Shown here: positions 56,310 to 64,000 of the stretch, piece by piece
Layout of the letters: the number at the start of each line of letters is the position of its first letter
Position numbering within the stretch: position 1 is the stretch's first letter
Assembly (NCBI GenBank): GCA_016794445.1
Contig: JAEUKC010000105.1
Coordinates: forward strand, 1 to 64,000
Source: JADJMO01 sp016794445
GTDB lineage: Bacteria > Myxococcota_A > Polyangia > Polyangiales > JADJMO01
Direction: 5' to 3'
Length of the DNA stretch: 64,000 nt
Made by a program: the position numbers and the translations under genes
The notes under the pieces: generated by a model
What the model was told of the DNA's origin: nothing
Seen by the model: the letters and a program-made list of their open reading frames with translations, nothing else
Database searches by the model: none

Positions 56310-57221
56310 ATGGACAGCAAGCTCATCGTGGTCGCCGGCGCTGCCGGCAAGCTCGGACGCCTTCTCGTCGACGCCCTCGTCGCCCACCCCTCGACGCGCG
56401 TGCGAGCCCTGGTGCGCGACCCGCGCAAGCCCGAGGTCGCTTCCCTGGCGAGCGACCGCGTGGAGCTGATGGCCTTCGACGCGGTGAGCGCCACCGACGC
56501 CGAGCGTGTCGCCGCCGTGAGCGGTGCCTTCGCGGTGGTCTCGACGCTCCAGGGGGGGCCGGACGTCATCGTCGACGCGCAGCTCGCGCTCCTGCGTGCG
56601 GCCAGGGCGGCGGGGGCGAGGCGATTCATCCCGTCGGACTACTCCTACAACGTGTTCACCCTGCCCGAGGGGATCAACGTGAACTCCGATTGGCGTCGCA
56701 CGCTGGGGCGGCAGGCAGAGAACGAGGTCTCCGACTCGTTCGAGGTCGTCCACGTCATGCAGGGCATCTTCGCCGACCGCTACGTCCTCGGCTTCCTCGG
56801 GCTCCTCGACGCAGAACAGGGCGTCGTGCGCTACTGGGGAGACGGCACGACCCCCATCGACTGGACGACCTGGCAGGACACGGCCCGGTTCACCGCGGCC
56901 GCGGCGCTCGACGACCGCAAGGTGCCCGCGCACCTGTTCGTGTCCGGGCAACGGGCAGACGTCCTGTCCTTCGCGAAGGCCTGGGAAGCGGCGCACGGCA
57001 AGGCGCTACGCCTCGAGCGCCTCGGCTCCCTCGCCGAGCTGCAGGCCGAGACGAGCCGACGACTCGCCACCGAGCCGGCCAACATGTACGCGTGGCTGCC
57101 GCTCATGTACGCGCGCGGCGTGTTCGAGGGCCAGGCCCTGCTGGGCCCGACGCACCACGCGATCTACCCCGAGATCGACGTCGAGGACCTCTCGGCGGCG
57201 ATGGCGCGCGGAGCCGTGTGA
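56310..57221 (+). CDS. NmrA-like/isoflavone-reductase-like NAD(P)-binding protein
   Basis: 303-residue atypical short-chain dehydrogenase-like protein. The dinucleotide motif VVAGAAGKLGRLLVDAL (GxxGxxG) is at residues 7-22. RALVRDPRKPE follows the second strand and favours NADP(H). SDYSYNVF and the region LGRQAENEVSDSFEVVHVMQGIFADRY match NmrA/phenylcoumaran-reductase-like proteins. The usual SDR Tyr-x3-Lys is not clear, so it may be a redox sensor or a reductase. It is the first gene of a pair with a pirin; the stop overlaps the pirin start (TGATG). Confidence 0.85.
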   Translation: MDSKLIVVAGAAGKLGRLLVDALVAHPSTRVRALVRDPRKPEVASLASDRVELMAFDAVSATDAERVAAVSGAFAVVSTLQGGPDVIVDAQLALLRAARAAGARRFIPSDYSYNVFTLPEGINVNSDWRRTLGRQAENEVSDSFEVVHVMQGIFADRYVLGFLGLLDAEQGVVRYWGDGTTPIDWTTWQDTARFTAAAALDDRKVPAHLFVSGQRADVLSFAKAWEAAHGKALRLERLGSLAELQAETSRRLATEPANMYAWLPLMYARGVFEGQALLGPTHHAIYPEIDVEDLSAAMARGAV

Positions 57222-58069
57222 TGGCGGCCGCGCGCTCGATCGCCGCGAAGGTGAGCCTCGGCGAGACGCGGATGGGACTGGGCTTCACCTCGTTCGGGCT
57301 GCGTCACCTCCCAGGCTACCCGCTCGATCCGTTCCTGAACCTCGACGACTTCCGGATGTCCGAGCCGACGTTCCCGCCTCACCCGCACGCGGGGTTCTCC
57401 GCCGTGACCTACATGTTCGAGGACTCCCCCGGCGCGTTCGTCAACCGCGACAGCCTCGGCGATCGGAGCCGCATCGGTCCTGGCACGCTGCACTGGACCC
57501 AGGCGGCGCACGGGATGATGCACGAAGAGGTCCCCGAGCGGGCCGGAGAGGTGTGCCACGGTCTCCAGATGTTCGTGAACCTCCGATCGGACCACAAGAA
57601 CGCGGCGCCCGCGGCGTTCCACGTCGAGGCCGGGGACATCCCGGAGGTGTCGCTCGGCGAGGGCGCGAGGGTCCGGGTCCTCGCCGGCGAGTTCGCGGGT
57701 CGCTCGGCGCTGCCCGAGTTGCTGACCCCCATCGTGTTCCTCGACGTTCACCTCGGCGCGTGGGCCGAAGCCGTCTTGCCCATCGCGGCCGCCTGCTGCT
57801 TCTTGCTGGTCGTCTCCGGAGGCGGCACCGTCGGGGTCGACCGCACCGCGATCCAGGCGCACGACGCGGTGGGTCTCGCTGCCGACGGGGAAGACGTCGT
57901 CCTCGCGGCCGGCGCTGGAGGACTGCAGCTCTTGCTCGGCGCCGGAAGGCCCATCGGTGAGCCGGTCGTCTTCGGCGGCCCGTTCGCCATGACGACCGAA
58001 CGCGACCTCGCCGCGGCCAAGGCCCGGTATGCTCGCGGCGAGATGGGCCGACTCGAGCGGTCGTTCTAG
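57221..58069 (+). CDS. Pirin family protein
   Basis: 282-residue bicupin. The N-terminal cupin has the pirin metal-site sequence PPHPHAGFSAVTYMFEDSPGAFVNRDSLG, including two His and one Glu region, followed by GTLHWTQAAHGMMHEE. FVNLRSDHKNAAPAAFH and a second, metal-free-looking cupin follow. Pirins act as iron-dependent regulators or quercetinase-like dioxygenases. The start ATG 57221 overlaps the nmrA-like stop, so the two proteins are made together and probably share a redox or aromatic-compound stress response; the inducer is unknown. No gene can be supported in the 270 bases after it (58070-58339). Confidence 0.88.
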   Translation: MAAARSIAAKVSLGETRMGLGFTSFGLRHLPGYPLDPFLNLDDFRMSEPTFPPHPHAGFSAVTYMFEDSPGAFVNRDSLGDRSRIGPGTLHWTQAAHGMMHEEVPERAGEVCHGLQMFVNLRSDHKNAAPAAFHVEAGDIPEVSLGEGARVRVLAGEFAGRSALPELLTPIVFLDVHLGAWAEAVLPIAAACCFLLVVSGGGTVGVDRTAIQAHDAVGLAADGEDVVLAAGAGGLQLLLGAGRPIGEPVVFGGPFAMTTERDLAAAKARYARGEMGRLERSF

Positions 58070-58339
58070 CAGCTCGGGCGTCACGCCGAGATCATGGGGC
58101 GCGTGCATCGAGTCTGCGGGCTCCGCGCACCTCGGCGCCTGCACCGGCGGCGAGGCGTTCGATGCGGACCCCCGGCCTGAACGCCGCGCCCCGATGCAGG
58201 CGCGCAACTTCACTGCGGCTCGTGCCGACGCCCGTGCGTGCCCACCTCGCTCCCCACTCCGCTCGCGCTGCGTTGCGCTCGATCACTCCCACCTCTGCTC
58301 CCTCGACACGCTCCGCCACGGCCGCCTAGCTTCGCGCGC

Positions 58340-60028
58340 ATGCGCGCCCTCGCCCTCGTCACCCTCGCCACGCTCGGTGCCTTCGGGTGCGCGGCCACGC
58401 CGAAGAAGCTCGCCCTTCCCGGACACGACGGGCCCCCGAAGGTCCGCGCGCTCGCCGAGCGCTGCGAGAAGGACGACGCCGAGGCCTGCGTGGTGCTCGG
58501 TACGCTGTTCCTCCTCGAGGACACCGGCGTGCAGCGCGATCTGGGCAAGGGCACCGCCCTGCTCGATCGCGCCTGCAAGCTCGGCGATCAGACCGGCTGC
58601 GGCATGTACGGCCTGCTCGGCATCGCGTTCCCCATCGGCCTCGATCGTGACCAGGCCCGAGCGCTCGTCGTCCGCGCCTGCGAGAAGGTCCCGATGATCT
58701 GCGTCGGGTGGGCCACGCTCGTCCTCGAGGGCAGGTTCGACGGCGCGGCCGATCCGGCCCGCGGGGTGAAGATCCTCGCGCGCGCGTGCGAGCACCCCGA
58801 GGGGGGCATGGCGTGCACCACGCTCGGCACCTTCTACAGCGAGGGCCGCTACGTGACGCAGGACGGTCCGCGGGCCCGCGAGCTCTACGAGCGCGCGTGC
58901 TCGCTGAAGGACGGCAAGGGCTGCAACTACCTCGGCGTCCTCTTCGAGGACGGCAAGGATGGCAAGAAGGACCGCAAGAAGGCCTACGCCCTGTTCGAGA
59001 CCGCGTGCAAGCTCGGCGTGGCCTTTGGGTGCCTCAACCTCGGCTACGTGCAGCGGGACGAGACGGGGCCGAACGGCAAGGACGACAAGGCCGCCTTCCT
59101 CTCGATCGCCAAGGCCTGCGACCTCGGCCTCCCCAAGGCGTGCACCCAGCTCGGGTACCTGCTGAGCGGCGGGTACGGCGTCCCGGCCGACGAGGCCAAG
59201 GCGTTCCAGCTCTTCTCGCGGGCCTGCGACGCGAACGACGGCGAGGCGTGCCTCGAGAAGGGCACGCGCCTGCGCAAGGGCGTCGGCACCAAGGTCGACA
59301 AGACCGCGGCGCGGAAGGCGTACGAGAAGGGCTGCGCCCAGGGCGACGGCGTCGCGTGCACGTGGGCCGCGCAGCTGGCCGAGGACGGCGACGGCGGCCC
59401 CAGAGATCTCAGCGCGGCGCAGGACTTCGACCTGCGCGGCTGCCAGCTCGGGACGGGCGAGGGCTGCATGAGCGCCGGGCTGCGTCACCTGAACGGTTCA
59501 GGGGTGAAGAAGGACGAGAGCCGCGCCCGCGCCCTCTTCGACGAGGGGTGCACCAAGGGCGCCGCGAGCGCCTGCCGCGAGCTCGGCCGCGCCTTCCAGC
59601 AAGGGATCGGTGGTCCGAAGGACCCCACGAAGGGGCTCGCGCTGTTCGAGAAGGCGTGCGCCGCCGGCCACGCCCTCGCGTGCGTCGACGTGGGCGTCAC
59701 GCACGAGGACGGCGCGATCGTCCCGCGCGACGTGGCCAAGGCCGCGACGCTCTACGACAAGGCGTGTGAGGGGGGCAGTGGCATCGGCTGTCGCTTCCTC
59801 GCCAGCCTGCACTGGTCGGGCGCGCTCGGCACCGAGGACAAGACGCGCGCGGTCGGCCTCTACAAGCGAGGCTGCGCCGCGGGCGACGGCAAGGCCTGCT
59901 ACTTCTACGCGAACGCGCTTGCCGGCGGCCAGGGGACCGCGCTCGACCCCGCCGGGGCGACCGCGGCGTACCGGAAGGCCTGCAAGGCGGGCGTCACGGA
60001 GGCCTGCAGCACCGGCGACGAGGATTGA
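58340..60028 (+). CDS. Exported Sel1-like repeat protein with Cys pairs in each repeat
   Basis: 562-residue protein built of about 13 Sel1-like (TPR-type) repeats of 36-44 residues. Nearly every repeat carries (A/G)C-x7-(A/G)C, as in RACKLGDQTGC, RACSLKDGKGC, KACDLGLPKAC, KGCAQGDGVAC and KACEGGSGIGC, spacing that matches the disulfide pattern of Helicobacter Hcp proteins. The next segment in each repeat is LGxLxxxGxGVxKDxxKA. A signal peptide starting at ATG 58340 ends near AFGC, a weak lipobox. It should be a secreted or outer-membrane scaffold for protein-protein contacts. The upstream in-frame ATG at 58238 adds non-signal sequence and is not chosen. Confidence 0.85.
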   Translation: MRALALVTLATLGAFGCAATPKKLALPGHDGPPKVRALAERCEKDDAEACVVLGTLFLLEDTGVQRDLGKGTALLDRACKLGDQTGCGMYGLLGIAFPIGLDRDQARALVVRACEKVPMICVGWATLVLEGRFDGAADPARGVKILARACEHPEGGMACTTLGTFYSEGRYVTQDGPRARELYERACSLKDGKGCNYLGVLFEDGKDGKKDRKKAYALFETACKLGVAFGCLNLGYVQRDETGPNGKDDKAAFLSIAKACDLGLPKACTQLGYLLSGGYGVPADEAKAFQLFSRACDANDGEACLEKGTRLRKGVGTKVDKTAARKAYEKGCAQGDGVACTWAAQLAEDGDGGPRDLSAAQDFDLRGCQLGTGEGCMSAGLRHLNGSGVKKDESRARALFDEGCTKGAASACRELGRAFQQGIGGPKDPTKGLALFEKACAAGHALACVDVGVTHEDGAIVPRDVAKAATLYDKACEGGSGIGCRFLASLHWSGALGTEDKTRAVGLYKRGCAAGDGKACYFYANALAGGQGTALDPAGATAAYRKACKAGVTEACSTGDED

Positions 60029-60075
60029 CCCGTCCGGCGCTGGACTCCCTGCCGAGGGGTGGTAGTGACGCTTTC

Positions 60076-62871
60076 ATGAGGCACGCGTGGCTCGGGGTCG
60101 TGCTGCTGGGGTGCAGCTCCGAGACCGGCGAGCCGCCCGACGCCGGCGTCGACGCGAGCTCCGACGTCGCTCTCGACGTCCCCGTCGACGCGCCACCTCC
60201 CCCGGCGTGCGGCGACGAGCCCACCCTGCCGGCCGGCGTCACGAAGGTCGACGAACACGGGCTCACGATCGCCTGCGAGAAGACCACGCTCGGCGTCAGC
60301 GTGCTCGACGACGGGATCGTGCGCCTGAAGTACGGCAAGAGCCCCGAGCCGCTCGTCCCGGTCGAGCGACCGGTCGGTCCCGCGGTCGTCGCCGGCAAGC
60401 GCGGCTCGACGCTCGTCGTGTGCACCTCGACCTTCGAGGTCTCGATCGCCGCGAAGACCTGCGCGCTGACCGTGAAGGACGCGGCCGGGACGCTCCTCGA
60501 GGATCGCGACGGCTGGTTCGAGAAGGACGGCGCCGTCGGCGTGAGCCGCAAGCTCGCCCCGGGAGAGCGCGTCTACGGCCTCGGACAGCACACGACGAAC
60601 CGCCTCGATCTGCGCGGGGCGAGCATCGATCTCTGGAACACCGACGCGTACGTCGACGCGCACAAGGGATATCCACCCGACGCCAAGAACCTCTATCAAT
60701 CGATCCCGTTCTACGTCGCGCTGCGCGACGCCCGCGCGTACGGCGTGTTCACCCACGACACCCACCGGATGCACTTCGACGTCGGCACCACCGACGGTGA
60801 GCTGCGCGTCACGGGCACCGCGATGGATCAGTACCTGATCCCCGGCCCCGCCCTCCGCGAGGTCGTGCGTCGCTACGGGCGGCTCACCGGGCGCATGCCC
60901 ATGCCCGCGCCGTGGACGCTCGGCTTCCACCAGTCGCGCTGGGAGGGTCCGTGCGACGGCGCGCCGAGCGACAAGCCGTTCTGCTCGGCGTCGCAGATCG
61001 TCGACCTGGCCAAGCGCCTCCGCGCCGAGAAGATCCCCGCCGACGGCGTGTTCCTCGACATCCAGCACATGCGCGGGTTCCGGACCTTCACCTTCGATCC
61101 GACGCGCTTCGCCGACCCGATCGATCTCACGAGCAAGCTCGCCGCCCTCGGGTTCCACACGCACGCCATCGTCGATCCGGGCCTCAAGGTCGACGACGGG
61201 TGGGACGTCTACCGGGCGGGGGTCGACGGCGGGTTCTACCTCTCCGACGCGAGCGGCGCCCCGTTCCAGGGCGAGGTGTGGCCGGGCGCGGCGGTCTTCC
61301 CCGACTTCAGCGCGAAGAAGACCCGCGACTGGTGGGCGGGCCTCTGTCGGGGCATGGCCGACAAGGGCCTCTCGGGCCTGTGGATCGACATGAACGAGCC
61401 GTCGAACTTCGTCGGCGGCAGCGTGCCGAACTCTCTCGCGTGCGACGGCGACGGCCGCGCGACCACGATGGCCGAGCTGCACAACGCGTATGCCTACTAC
61501 GAGGCCAAGGCCACCTACGAGGGGATGCGCGGCAAGCTCGAGCGACCGTTCCTCCTCTCGCGCGCCGCGTTCGCGGGCTCGCAGAAGTACACCGCCGTGT
61601 GGACCGGCGACGCGCCGAGCACCTGGTCGACGCTGCAGCTCACGTTGCCCATGCTCCTGCACCTCGGCCTCTCCGGGATGGCCTTCGCCGGCAGCGACGT
61701 CGGCGGGTACTCGGGTCGCGATGAGGCGACCGCGGAGCTGTTCTCGCGCTGGATGGCGCTCGGGTCGGTGTCGCCGTTCTTCCGCGCGCACGCCGAGAAG
61801 GACGCCAAGCGCCAGGAGCCGTGGTCGTTCGGCCCCGAGGCCGAGGACGCGACGCGCGACCTCATCGGCGCCCGCTACGAGCGCATGCCGTATCTGTACT
61901 CGGTGTTCCACGAGGCGAGCGTGTCGGGCGCGCCCGTGCTGCGACCGCTGGTGTTCGAGTTCCAGGACGACCCGAAGGCCCAGGTCACGAGCGACGAGGC
62001 GATGGTCGGCCCGTTCCTGCTCGTCGCGCCCATCCTCGGCAAGGGCGATCGCACGCGCGCGGTGTACCTGCCCGCGGGGACCTGGCTCGAGTGGTCGTCC
62101 GGCGCGCGCTTCTCCGGCACGGTGACGCTGAGCACCGACCCCGAGCCGTTCCCGCTCGACGCGCTCCCCACGTTCGTGCGCGAGGGCGCGATCGTGCCGC
62201 ACACCGTCCGTCGTCTACACATGGGCGAGTCGCCGGACGCGGCGCTGTTCTTCGCCGTGTTCCCCGGCCCGAAGCCCAGCGCGTTCACCCTCTACGAGGA
62301 CGACGGCGAAAAGAGCTCGGCCAAGACCACGCTCGCCCTCGAGCCCACCGCCGACGGCGCGCGCTTCACGGCGAAGCGCTCGGGTACCTACGCGCCGAAG
62401 CACGAGAAGATCGTCGTGCGGCTCCGCGGAGCCGACGGCACGGTCACCGGCGTGAAGCTCGACGGCACACCCGTCAGCTTCACCCACCCCGATCGCGAGG
62501 TGCTCGTCGAGCTCTCCGACCGCGGTGAGTTCACCCTGGAGTTCGCGTACGACAAGGCCCCCCAGCCCAACGGCACGGTGAAGATCCCCATCACGGTGAA
62601 CGTGCCGGCCGGCACGCCGACGACGACCGCCATCCACGTCGCGAGCAGCGCCACCGCCTGGACCCACACCCCGCTCACCCGCACCGGCGACGTCGCCACG
62701 GGGACGCTCGAGGTCCCGCGCGCCGGCTGGTTCTTCTACAAGATCACCCGCGGCGCCTGGCCCACCGTCGAGAAGGACACGACCTGCGCCGAGCGGACCA
62801 ATCGCCACGGCTTCGGCGCCCCCGGCGCGATCACCGTGAACGTGGCCGCCTGGGCCGACAAGTGCCCGTAG
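60076..62871 (+). CDS. GH31-family alpha-glucosidase lipoprotein with C-terminal starch-binding-like domain
   Basis: 931-residue exported glycoside hydrolase. The short signal ends in LLGC (Cys13) and is followed by an Asp/Pro-rich linker. An N-terminal GH31 beta domain has YGLGQHTTNRLDLRG. The catalytic barrel has WTLGFHQSRW, the nucleophile Asp438 in GLWIDMNEPSNF and the acid/base Asp512 in WTGDAPSTW. The GSDVGGY and RAHAEKDAKRQEPW segments are also typical. A C-terminal domain (about 835-931; VKIPITVNVPAGT...ATGTLEVPRAGWFFYKITRG) resembles a CBM20/E-set starch-binding fold. It likely releases glucose from alpha-glucans on the cell surface. Start ATG 60076 begins the signal; an upstream in-frame ATG at 60025 is unlikely. 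Confidence 0.92.
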   Translation: MRHAWLGVVLLGCSSETGEPPDAGVDASSDVALDVPVDAPPPPACGDEPTLPAGVTKVDEHGLTIACEKTTLGVSVLDDGIVRLKYGKSPEPLVPVERPVGPAVVAGKRGSTLVVCTSTFEVSIAAKTCALTVKDAAGTLLEDRDGWFEKDGAVGVSRKLAPGERVYGLGQHTTNRLDLRGASIDLWNTDAYVDAHKGYPPDAKNLYQSIPFYVALRDARAYGVFTHDTHRMHFDVGTTDGELRVTGTAMDQYLIPGPALREVVRRYGRLTGRMPMPAPWTLGFHQSRWEGPCDGAPSDKPFCSASQIVDLAKRLRAEKIPADGVFLDIQHMRGFRTFTFDPTRFADPIDLTSKLAALGFHTHAIVDPGLKVDDGWDVYRAGVDGGFYLSDASGAPFQGEVWPGAAVFPDFSAKKTRDWWAGLCRGMADKGLSGLWIDMNEPSNFVGGSVPNSLACDGDGRATTMAELHNAYAYYEAKATYEGMRGKLERPFLLSRAAFAGSQKYTAVWTGDAPSTWSTLQLTLPMLLHLGLSGMAFAGSDVGGYSGRDEATAELFSRWMALGSVSPFFRAHAEKDAKRQEPWSFGPEAEDATRDLIGARYERMPYLYSVFHEASVSGAPVLRPLVFEFQDDPKAQVTSDEAMVGPFLLVAPILGKGDRTRAVYLPAGTWLEWSSGARFSGTVTLSTDPEPFPLDALPTFVREGAIVPHTVRRLHMGESPDAALFFAVFPGPKPSAFTLYEDDGEKSSAKTTLALEPTADGARFTAKRSGTYAPKHEKIVVRLRGADGTVTGVKLDGTPVSFTHPDREVLVELSDRGEFTLEFAYDKAPQPNGTVKIPITVNVPAGTPTTTAIHVASSATAWTHTPLTRTGDVATGTLEVPRAGWFFYKITRGAWPTVEKDTTCAERTNRHGFGAPGAITVNVAAWADKCP

Positions 62872-62913
62872 GGGCCGAGCTCGCTTCGACCTCCCACGCT
62901 GTCACGCTCTCGA

Positions 62914-64000
62914 CTACTCCTTCGGCCGCGAAGGCGGCGGCGGCGTCGGCAGCCGCGGCTCCGGCGTGCTGCTGCGCGGCGCGCTCACGGGCGGCGGCGT
63001 GGGGAGCCGCGAGCCGATCGGCGGCGTCATGCTGCGCGGCGACCCGATCCCCGGCGTCCCCGTCCGCGCCGAGCCGATCGCCGGCGTCGTGGTGCGGGCC
63101 CCTGGCGGCACCGAGAGCCGGCTGCGCCGCGGCGGCTCCTCTCCCCGCGCGATCGCCGCCTCCTCGGCCTCGATCGCCTCGAGCGCGTGCAGCGACGCGA
63201 CGAACAGCGAGAACGCCATCGGCCCGAGGATCACCCCGGGCAGGCCGAACATGCCGACCCCGCCGATCAAGGCGACGAGGATCCACAGAAAATTCAGCTC
63301 GACGCTCGAGCGCATGAACAGCGGTCGCATGATGTTGTCGACCACCGTGACGGCGATGGCGATGATGCCCATGACGATCGCCGCCGTCGGGCGCCCGTGC
63401 AGGAACAGCCAGATGGTGGCGCCGATGGTGACCGGCGTCGTGCCGACGACCGGCACGAACGAGAGGAAGAACGTGATGACCCCCCACACGAACGCGCGGG
63501 GCACGCCGAGCGCGAGCAGGGTGATGCTGGCGATCACCGCCTGCACCATGCTCACGAGCACGTTGGCCACGAGCACGCTCTGGATGACCTCGGCCGCGAT
63601 CTCGCGCAGGATCTCGCGCTCGCGCTCCCAGGGGATCAGCCGGGGCAGGATGCGCTCGCGCGCCGCCGGCCCCTCGACGGCGAGGAACAGCCAGGTGAGC
63701 ACGATGACCGACACGTTGAAGAGCGCGTCCGGCGTGGCCGAGAGCACCGCGCCCAGCATGAGCCCGCCCTTGGTGGCCGCCTCGCCGAGCAGCGTGCGCC
63801 CCTTGGCGGTGATCTCGGCCGCGTCGAGCTCGACGCCGTGGGTCTTGCCCCAGGCGGTGAGCGCCACCGCCGCGTCGTGCAGCTTCTTGCCCCACTGCTC
63901 GGCGTTGCTCGTCGCGAGCAGGCGCGCGAGGTCGCGGATGGCGACGTAGAGCGCGGCCGCGAGCGGCACCATGAACACGAGGAACGCCGCGGTCACGAAC
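62914..64000 (-). CDS. AI-2E family transporter, 5' end cut by window edge
   Basis: Integral membrane protein of the AI-2E (YdiK/PerM-like) exporter family; the first codons lie beyond the window. Visible are about five to six helices in the family order. Diagnostic segments are WLFLAVEGPAARERILPRLIP, ITLLALGVPRAFVWGVITFFLSFVPVVGTTPVTIGATIWLFLHG, VVDNIMRPLFMRSS, and LWILVALIGGVGMFGLPGVILGPMAFSLFVA. The C-terminal tail (about 70 residues) is Pro/Ser/Thr/Arg-rich with three TPxIGS-type repeats and is probably cytoplasmic and disordered. Some members export AI-2 or other small molecules, or exchange Na+/H+; the substrate here is unknown. It converges with the GH31 gene, 42 bases apart. Confidence 0.88.
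   Translation of the reverse strand, partial: FVTAAFLVFMVPLAAALYVAIRDLARLLATSNAEQWGKKLHDAAVALTAWGKTHGVELDAAEITAKGRTLLGEAATKGGLMLGAVLSATPDALFNVSVIVLTWLFLAVEGPAARERILPRLIPWEREREILREIAAEVIQSVLVANVLVSMVQAVIASITLLALGVPRAFVWGVITFFLSFVPVVGTTPVTIGATIWLFLHGRPTAAIVMGIIAIAVTVVDNIMRPLFMRSSVELNFLWILVALIGGVGMFGLPGVILGPMAFSLFVASLHALEAIEAEEAAIARGEEPPRRSRLSVPPGARTTTPAIGSARTGTPGIGSPRSMTPPIGSRLPTPPPVSAPRSSTPEPRLPTPPPPSRPKE

Noticed and set aside
58070..58339. Possible small gene in the 270-base gap before the Sel1-repeat gene
   Set aside because: Open frames here (for example minus 58092-58319) are compositionally biased without a start signal or recognisable domain.
1..64000. CRISPR array, insertion sequence, prophage or antiphage cassette
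   Set aside because: No spaced direct repeats, transposase, phage structural or known defence genes were seen on either strand.

Overview
The window is very GC-rich DNA with strong G/C preference at third codon positions, frequent GTG/TTG starts and gene overlaps of the ATGA/GTGA type. The gene content points to a myxobacterium, probably of the Polyangia (Sorangium/Labilithrix-like) side: two giant eukaryote-type Ser/Thr kinases fused to AAA-ATPase and TPR parts, an FHA-GGDEF protein, about a dozen predicted lipoproteins (several Cys-rich, several with Ala/Ser/Pro linkers), a MYXO-CTERM-like tail and a complete Che cluster. This is an inference from content; no rRNA or other phylogenetic marker was compared. 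I saw no insertion sequence, prophage, CRISPR array or replication origin. Coding density is high and no gene-free stretch reaches 300 bases.

Left part (1-16.9 kb): a patatin-like lipase (cut by the left edge) coupled to a kinase/pseudo-cyclase/AAA/TPR protein; a secreted M15 peptidase and a penicillin-acylase-family lipoprotein; a double-LCCL lipoprotein; an RluA-type pseudouridine synthase; D-Ala-D-Ala ligase; an ABC1/UbiB kinase; a small unknown protein with a hairpin terminator; and a Cys-rich lipoprotein. Middle left (17-25.6 kb): FHA-GGDEF protein, a lipoprotein with a charged repeat tail, a PhnD-like binding protein without signal peptide, then a tight operon of lipoprotein, SppA-type S49 peptidase with an extra N-terminal domain, and esterase. 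It faces a coupled pair encoding a Cys-rich lipoprotein and a POTRA-like lipoprotein, followed by tRNA-Lys(UUU).

Middle (25.6-42 kb): a small membrane protein, the second giant kinase, a family-5 uracil-DNA glycosylase coupled to a membrane sulfatase-like/HEAT protein, GreA, a degenerate GAF/PTS enzyme I-like protein, PyrH, a CXC-motif protein, a CPBP-type membrane protease coupled to GltX, a RimK-like ATP-grasp ligase, and an S33-type lipoprotein hydrolase.

Chemotaxis region (42-53 kb): a membrane histidine kinase-receiver-second kinase hybrid, then cheA (two CheW-like domains), cheW, a soluble MCP with two duplicated PAS domains, cheY, cheB and cheR, overlapping into an MFS transporter and a CDP-alcohol phosphatidyltransferase. 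As written, cheY carries an in-frame TAG directly after the codon for the phospho-accepting Asp, where CheY proteins normally have Trp. An ATG follows three bases after that stop, and cheB is translationally coupled to the end of the broken frame. This is the most striking observation in the window.

Right part (53-64 kb): a small Cys-containing lipoprotein, a double-VOC protein, a coupled pair of membrane proteins (one with several zinc ribbons and a C-terminal anchor), an nmrA-like/pirin redox pair behind a cluster of palindromes, a Sel1-repeat protein with a Cys pair in each repeat, a GH31 glucosidase lipoprotein, and an AI-2E-family transporter cut by the right edge.
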